Assembly (NCBI GenBank): GCA_028290325.1
Contig: JAQGJY010000100.1
Coordinates: forward strand, 1-6,727
Direction: 5' to 3'
From: Tardiphaga sp.
GTDB taxonomy: Bacteria > Pseudomonadota > Alphaproteobacteria > Rhizobiales > Xanthobacteraceae
DNA: 6,727 nt
The notes under the pieces were generated by a model, which was not told the origin of the DNA, did not search any database, and worked only from the letters and a program-made list of their open reading frames with translations. Shown piece after piece: positions 3,910 to 6,727 of the stretch (positions are counted from its first letter, which is position 1; every line of letters begins with the position of its first letter). The translations under genes and the position numbers were made by a program.

Positions 3910-5199
3910 CTAAACCTTCTCCACGCCGCACCATTCGGCGACGAACAAGGCCATCGCCTTGGTCGTCTTCTTCAGCGAGTCCAGATCGACATACTCGTTG
4001 AAACCATGCATGCCGCCGCCGCTCGCGCCGAAACAGAGGCTCGGGATGTTGTAGTTCAGGCCGTAGAAACGTGTATCGGTGAGCGCCGTGAACGACAATT
4101 CCGACGGCGCCTGACCGCCGTAGATCGCGTCGAAGGCTTTACCGAAAGCTGCTTCGGACGCGGCGGAGTCCACCAATTCGTAGCCTTCCGACAGAAAGCC
4201 GGACCATTCCACCTCGGGCGGATTGTTGGACAGGAAGCGATGATCGCGCGAGGCTGCGGCGATGCACGCCTTGATCTCCGCCTGATGATCGGCAATCGAC
4301 CAGCCCGGCAGCACCGCGATGCGGCAATCGACATCGCACCACGCCGGCACGCTCGAGGCCCAGTCGCCGCCCTTGATGATTCCCGGATTGAAATTGATCG
4401 GATGCTCGACCTTGCCGAAATGCTTGTCGGATTTGGCCCGCACGTTCCATTCCGCCTCGAGCTTCTCGACCGCCTGAATGAGATGGTACGCCGCCGTGAT
4501 GGCGTTGGCGCCAGCACCGGTCTCGAACACGTGCACGGGATGGCCGCGCACCTTGAGCCGAAACCAGATCACGCCGACCTGCGAGCGCACCAATTTGCCG
4601 TTGGTCGGCTCGGGAATGAAACAGGCATCGGCGCGATAGCCGCGCTGCAGTGTCGAGAGCGCGCCGAGGCCGGTGCTTTCCTCTTCGATGACGGATTGCA
4701 AATGGATGCGTCCGGTCGGCCGCAGGCCCGCGGCCTTGATCGCATCGAGCGCGTAGAGGGCGCCGATCGTCCCCGATTTCATGTCGCACGCGCCGCGCCC
4801 GAACATCTTGCCGTCTTTCACGACCGGCGAGAACGGCGGCGTCTCCCACATATCCAGCGGCCCGGCGGGAACCACGTCGCAATGGCCCTGGAGAATAAGC
4901 GATTTGCCGCCGCTGCTGGTCGGACGCAATGTGCCGACGACGCTGCGCGCCTTGGAAAAATCGTGCTCGATCGGGCCGAAGCCGCGCAGATCCTTCAGGT
5001 CATCGACCTCGATATGCCAGTCATCGACCTCGTAGTCGCGCGCCCGCAGCAGATCGCCGAACATGTCCTGACACGGGCCTTCCGCGCCGCGGGTGCTCGG
5101 GATCGCGACGAAATCACGCGTTGTCGCGATCTGCGCGTCGAAAGCGGCATCGACGGCATCGACGATGCGCTGGTGCTGGTCGGAAAGTTTTGACGTCAT
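3910..5199 (-). CDS. M20 family metallo-deacylase (ArgE/DapE type)
   Basis: This is a 429-residue protein from the ATG at 5197-5199 (MTSKLSDQHQRIVDAV), where helix 1 of the family begins; GGGGTG lies 8 bases upstream as a weak ribosome binding site. A start at 5259 would add 20 residues with no family look. The two-zinc peptidase core is intact: LQGHCDVVP with His106 and Asp108, GRGACDMKSG with bridging Asp139, IEEES with Glu172 (general base) and Glu173, IPEPTNG with Glu197, and the C-terminal GGGMHGF with His398. The lid/dimerisation domain lies at about 208-320 (KVRGHPVHVFETGAGANAI). TDTRFYG (374-380) fits the carboxylate-binding Arg of this group. Members hydrolyse N-acyl amino acids such as N-acetylornithine or N-succinyl-diaminopimelate. 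Because no arg or dap genes are nearby, this is more likely a general acyl-amino-acid deacylase than the dedicated biosynthetic enzyme. Cytoplasmic. Confidence 0.92.
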   Translation of the reverse strand: MTSKLSDQHQRIVDAVDAAFDAQIATTRDFVAIPSTRGAEGPCQDMFGDLLRARDYEVDDWHIEVDDLKDLRGFGPIEHDFSKARSVVGTLRPTSSGGKSLILQGHCDVVPAGPLDMWETPPFSPVVKDGKMFGRGACDMKSGTIGALYALDAIKAAGLRPTGRIHLQSVIEEESTGLGALSTLQRGYRADACFIPEPTNGKLVRSQVGVIWFRLKVRGHPVHVFETGAGANAITAAYHLIQAVEKLEAEWNVRAKSDKHFGKVEHPINFNPGIIKGGDWASSVPAWCDVDCRIAVLPGWSIADHQAEIKACIAAASRDHRFLSNNPPEVEWSGFLSEGYELVDSAASEAAFGKAFDAIYGGQAPSELSFTALTDTRFYGLNYNIPSLCFGASGGGMHGFNEYVDLDSLKKTTKAMALFVAEWCGVEKV

Positions 5200-5201
5200 G
5201 C

Positions 5202-5211
5202 GGTGATCACC
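5202..5211. repeat. GGTGATCACC palindrome at the M20 start
   Basis: A perfect 10-base palindrome directly before the M20 start codon, overlapping its weak ribosome binding site. Nothing else distinctive is seen in the 127-bp divergent gap (5200-5326); no convincing -35/-10 pair was found on either strand. Confidence 0.25.
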
Positions 5212-5326
5212 CCGTTGTTGCCGGCATGGGATCAAACCAGCTTGCGCGGCGCATTGCAAAGCAGAGCTGCTATCGGAATCAGCCTCGCGCCGTTAGGGTG
5301 CGCCGACATCCATCGGAGAGACGGCC

Positions 5327-5479
5327 ATGCAAGGCAACCGCAACATCCTGTTTCTGATTATCGGCGCGCTTGTCGTCGGCGTCGGCGTGCTCGGCTATAA
5401 TCTCTATCAGGAGAAGAAAGAGCCGCAGGGCCTGCAGATCAACCTCGGCAAGGACGGCCTCAAGATCGAGAACAAGTGA
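5327..5479 (+). CDS. 50-residue single-pass membrane protein, unknown function
   Basis: The ATG at 5327 follows GGAGAG (5315-5320) at a 6-base gap, a good ribosome binding site. Residues 1-6 (MQGNRN) are polar and slightly basic. Residues 7-25 (ILFLIIGALVVGVGVLGYN) form one transmembrane helix or an uncleaved signal anchor. Residues 26-50 are a short charged tail (LYQEKKEPQGLQINLGKDGLKIENK) that would face the periplasm. The tail repeats the pattern GLQINLG / GLKIENK, giving two short amphipathic strands. No named family is recognised, but the type occurs widely in Bradyrhizobium-like genomes as far as I remember. The stop codon overlaps the next start (TGATG, 5477-5481), so the two genes are very probably one transcript with coupled translation and may work together at the inner membrane/periplasm. 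Confidence 0.8.
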   Translation: MQGNRNILFLIIGALVVGVGVLGYNLYQEKKEPQGLQINLGKDGLKIENK

Positions 5480-5712
5480 TGCGCTGGTCAATCGCGATCG
5501 CCGCGCTGGCGGCTTCGATGGCTGCGGCGGCGGCGCAGCAAACCACCTATCCGCGTGAGCAGGATATCATCGATCTGCGGCTTGGCCAGCGGGTGCTGGT
5601 CGATGACGGGGCCTGTCCGGCCGGCCAGCTCAAGGAAATTCTCGGCGCGAAGCTCGGGCCGACGGGTGGCGTGATGCGAACGGCGCGCTGCGTGCCGCGC
5701 TCGGGCAAATAA
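5479..5712 (+). CDS. 77-residue exported protein with two cysteines, unknown function
   Basis: The ATG at 5479 shares one base with the upstream stop (TGATG); a GTG one codon earlier is possible but less likely. The signal peptide covers residues 1-19 (MRWSIAIAALAASMAAAAA), with cleavage before QQT. The mature part of about 58 residues reads REQDIIDLRLGQRVLVDDGACPAGQ, then LKEILGAKL and a C-terminal RTARCVPRSGK, with Cys46 and Cys71 positioned to form one disulfide in the periplasm. It resembles small alphaproteobacterial exported proteins that I believe are catalogued under a DUF (possibly DUF6719), an assignment I cannot verify here. There is no own Shine-Dalgarno beyond the end of the upstream gene, which supports coupling. 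It ends 9 bp from the stop of the convergent gene, and no terminator hairpin is seen between them. Confidence 0.8.
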   Translation: MRWSIAIAALAASMAAAAAQQTTYPREQDIIDLRLGQRVLVDDGACPAGQLKEILGAKLGPTGGVMRTARCVPRSGK

Positions 5713-5721
5713 GCGAGCCGC

Positions 5722-6096
5722 CTAAGTCGCCGGATCGAACATGCATTGCAAGGTCGGCCGCGCGATCTGCGTGAAGGCCGCGTTGATCTGCGGGCGCTTG
5801 GTCGCCGGCACCCAATCGTTCTCGATCGCCGGCACACCCGTCTCGCTGATGCCGCGCAGCAAAGCTTCGCGCAGATCGCTGTCCTCGATGCCGGCGACGG
5901 CATGGTCATGCAGGCAAATGCAAACCGATTCCGGATGCGCCCAGCGTCCGACCATATGCGGCGCGCAGAGCCGGACGAATTCGCCGCGCGGATCAGGCAA
6001 TTTCTTCCACGCCCAGTTCCTCGGCAGGCTTTGAGCCTGCGCGGAGGATGCGGCGAGCAGCATGGCGACGGCTAACACACCCGAACGGAATTTCAT
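5722..6096 (-). CDS. Small exported Cys/His-containing protein, unknown function
   Basis: This is a 124-residue protein. The ATG at 6094-6096 starts a clear Sec signal peptide (MKFRSGVLAVAMLLAASSAQA, cleavage after Ala21 before QSLP), which fixes the frame. The ribosome binding site is poor: AGGA at 6109-6112 is 12 bases away. The mature protein of about 103 residues has four cysteines (Cys44, Cys59, Cys61, Cys118), one pair as CIC within HPESVCICLHDH (54-65). This could give two disulfides or a metal/heme-like site. It continues with an acidic helix (EDSDLREALLRGI, 71-83) and a C-terminal segment INAAFTQIARPTLQCMF (104-120). No domain is recognised. It follows the 54-residue exported protein gene by 20 bp on the same strand, so the two likely form a small operon. 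Location: periplasm. Confidence 0.78.
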   Translation of the reverse strand: MKFRSGVLAVAMLLAASSAQAQSLPRNWAWKKLPDPRGEFVRLCAPHMVGRWAHPESVCICLHDHAVAGIEDSDLREALLRGISETGVPAIENDWVPATKRPQINAAFTQIARPTLQCMFDPAT

Positions 6097-6116
6097 GAAG
6101 GCGACCGATCCTGAAC

Positions 6117-6281
6117 CTAGCTCAATGCCACGACGATCGGCATCGGCGGCGCACCGGTAACGATCGGCGATCCGCTATAGGAGAACGCGCCAGAGCCCGG
6201 CAGAGCACTGTCGGGCATGCCGGCCAGCGAGGGGCCGACCAGGACCACCGCGAAGGCGACGAGAAAGCTGAGGGTTTGCAT
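6117..6281 (-). CDS. 54-residue exported protein, unknown function
   Basis: The ATG at 6279-6281 is preceded by GGAGA (6289-6293) with a 7-base gap, a good ribosome binding site. The upstream in-frame start at 6308 would put nine polar residues before the leader and has no such site. Residues 1-20 (MQTLSFLVAFAVVLVGPSLA) are a signal peptide ending with S-L-A before GMPDS. The mature peptide of about 34 residues is Gly/Pro/Ser/Ala-rich (ALPGSGAFSYSGSPIVTG, then PPMPIVVALS) and has no cysteine. Function is unknown; peptides of this type with a GAFSYSGSP-like core are, from memory, recurring small proteins of Bradyrhizobium relatives. It is the first gene of a probable two-gene unit with the 124-residue exported protein 20 bp downstream. 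Confidence 0.7.
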   Translation of the reverse strand: MQTLSFLVAFAVVLVGPSLAGMPDSALPGSGAFSYSGSPIVTGAPPMPIVVALS

Positions 6282-6549
6282 CTGACTGTCTCCATGCGCG
6301 GCCCGCACCGCGTCGTTGGGAGGGTGATAGCCGGCGTCGGTTTCACGCCGTTTGCACCGGCGAGGAAAACGGTGTCGTCATGGACTTCATTTGTGTTGTC
6401 GGAACCCGGGCGACGACACAGTCGGGGGGTTGAAACGGAGGTCGAGGCGTTAATCGAACCGATACCAACGATCGCTAGACCCCATTTCAACACTGCAACT
6501 TTTGCGTTGGTTGCGCGTTCACCCTCGTATCCACAGAAGGATAAAAGTC
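6282..6549. other. 268-bp divergent intergenic region with competing inverted repeats
   Basis: It separates the minus-strand 54-residue gene from the plus-strand GTG gene. It contains GTGTCGTC (6372-6379) and TGTGTTGTCG (6392-6401), which can each pair with the same downstream arm CGACGACACA (6411-6420); the second pairing has one wobble. No convincing -35/-10 pair is seen; TTGCGT (6502-6507) and TCGTAT (6525-6530), spaced 17, are a weak candidate for the plus-strand gene. GC and codon structure do not support a gene in this gap. Confidence 0.4.
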
Positions 6550-6727
6550 GTGTCTAGCGGCGAAAAAACAATTGCTCCGTCCACGCGTGGCCGCCAGCTG
6601 ATTGGCGAACTCGCCCGGGTTCACGGCGCTGATGGGGGTTCCCGATCCACACCCGGTGTGGTGTGCCAGCAGGGCCAGGACTGGTCGCGTGGCACCGCCT
6701 GCATCCCGCAAGAATTCGTTCGCCTCA
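6550..6727 (+). CDS. Start of an unrecognised GTG-initiated gene, 3' truncated by window
   Basis: The GTG at 6550 is preceded by AGAAGGA (6535-6541) with an 8-base gap, a near-ideal Shine-Dalgarno. The frame stays open for all 59 codons to the right edge, and about two thirds of third positions are G or C, so coding is likely. The visible N-terminus begins VSSGEKTIAPSTRGRQLIGE (1-20) and continues with LARVHGADGG and a segment PGVVCQQGQDWSRGTACIP (35-53) holding two cysteines (Cys39, Cys51). There is no signal peptide or membrane helix in this part. I do not recognise the family. The frame is open upstream to 6454, but the only alternative starts there are TTG codons (6502, 6511) without a ribosome binding site. 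G+C at third positions is lower than in neighbouring genes. Confidence 0.6.
   Translation, partial: MSSGEKTIAPSTRGRQLIGELARVHGADGGSRSTPGVVCQQGQDWSRGTACIPQEFVRL

Noticed and set aside
3383..3913. 176-codon plus-strand frame running past the BtuF-like stop into the repeat block
   Set aside because: It overlaps the recognised binding-protein frame out of phase, has no ribosome binding site, and is Arg/Gly-rich as expected for a shifted GC-rich frame.
4006..5193. 395-codon open frame on the plus strand opposite the M20 gene
   Set aside because: It is the antisense shadow of a GC-rich gene. The translation is Arg/Asp/Ala-rich without any domain, while the minus-strand frame has every M20 catalytic motif.
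6401..6431. GGAAC at 6401-6405 as a third EcfG promoter
   Set aside because: No GTT occurs at 16-17 bases; the nearest (6429-6431) is 23 bases away.
6122..6493. Minus-strand GTG-start frame of 123 codons across the 6282-6493 gap
   Set aside because: Its first 70 codons look faintly coding-like, with a hydrophobic start, but there is no ribosome binding site and its second half overlaps the better supported 54-residue exported protein in another frame.

Overview
The window is GC-rich chromosomal DNA, most likely from an alphaproteobacterium of the order Hyphomicrobiales (Bradyrhizobium/Afipia/Rhodopseudomonas-like or a neighbouring family). This rests on codon usage, on several small lineage-typical proteins (the DUF2161 C-terminus, DUF1328, a 'cobalamin-binding' protein without a leader), on EcfG-type stress promoters, and on a REP-like palindromic element. 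Species is not resolvable from this sequence. I see no transposase, phage gene, CRISPR array, tRNA or rRNA. This is ordinary core/accessory chromosome rather than an island.

Region 1 (1-1690), plus strand: the 3' end of a DUF2161-type gene; a small exported low-complexity protein (552-863) closed by a strong hairpin terminator; a 57-residue DUF1328 membrane protein (1012-1185); and an unrecognised 106-residue protein (1290-1610). The last one ends at a bidirectional terminator shared with the convergent GNAT gene. The exported protein and the DUF1328 gene each have a GGAAC-N17-GTT element upstream, the pattern of the general-stress sigma factor EcfG. This is the most coherent regulatory signal in the window.

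Region 2 (1688-3909): a GNAT acetyltransferase and a PaaI-type hotdog thioesterase lie on the minus strand. A BtuF-like class III substrate-binding protein without an evident signal peptide is divergent from the thioesterase. The 92-bp divergent gap holds overlapping candidate -35 elements and an 18-bp inverted repeat, and the plus-strand gene has no Shine-Dalgarno and may be leaderless. Behind it lies a REP-like palindromic block that supplies the gene's stop codon.

Region 3 (3910-5712): an intact M20 metallo-deacylase of the ArgE/DapE type on the minus strand. Divergent from it is a two-gene unit of small envelope proteins, a 50-residue single-pass membrane protein and a 77-residue exported protein, whose stop and start overlap as TGATG.

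Region 4 (5713-6727): two small exported proteins on the minus strand (54 and 124 residues, 20 bp apart), then a 268-bp gap with competing inverted repeats, then the start of a GTG-initiated plus-strand gene with a good ribosome binding site, which runs off the window.

Functionally this is a patchwork of single-gene and two-gene units. Six of the genes encode small exported or membrane proteins, and at least two of those look stress-controlled. I found no clear multi-gene novel system. The items most worth a second look are the paired EcfG promoters, the divergent/leaderless region at 2851-2942, the orphan BtuF-like protein and the 3' truncated GTG gene.
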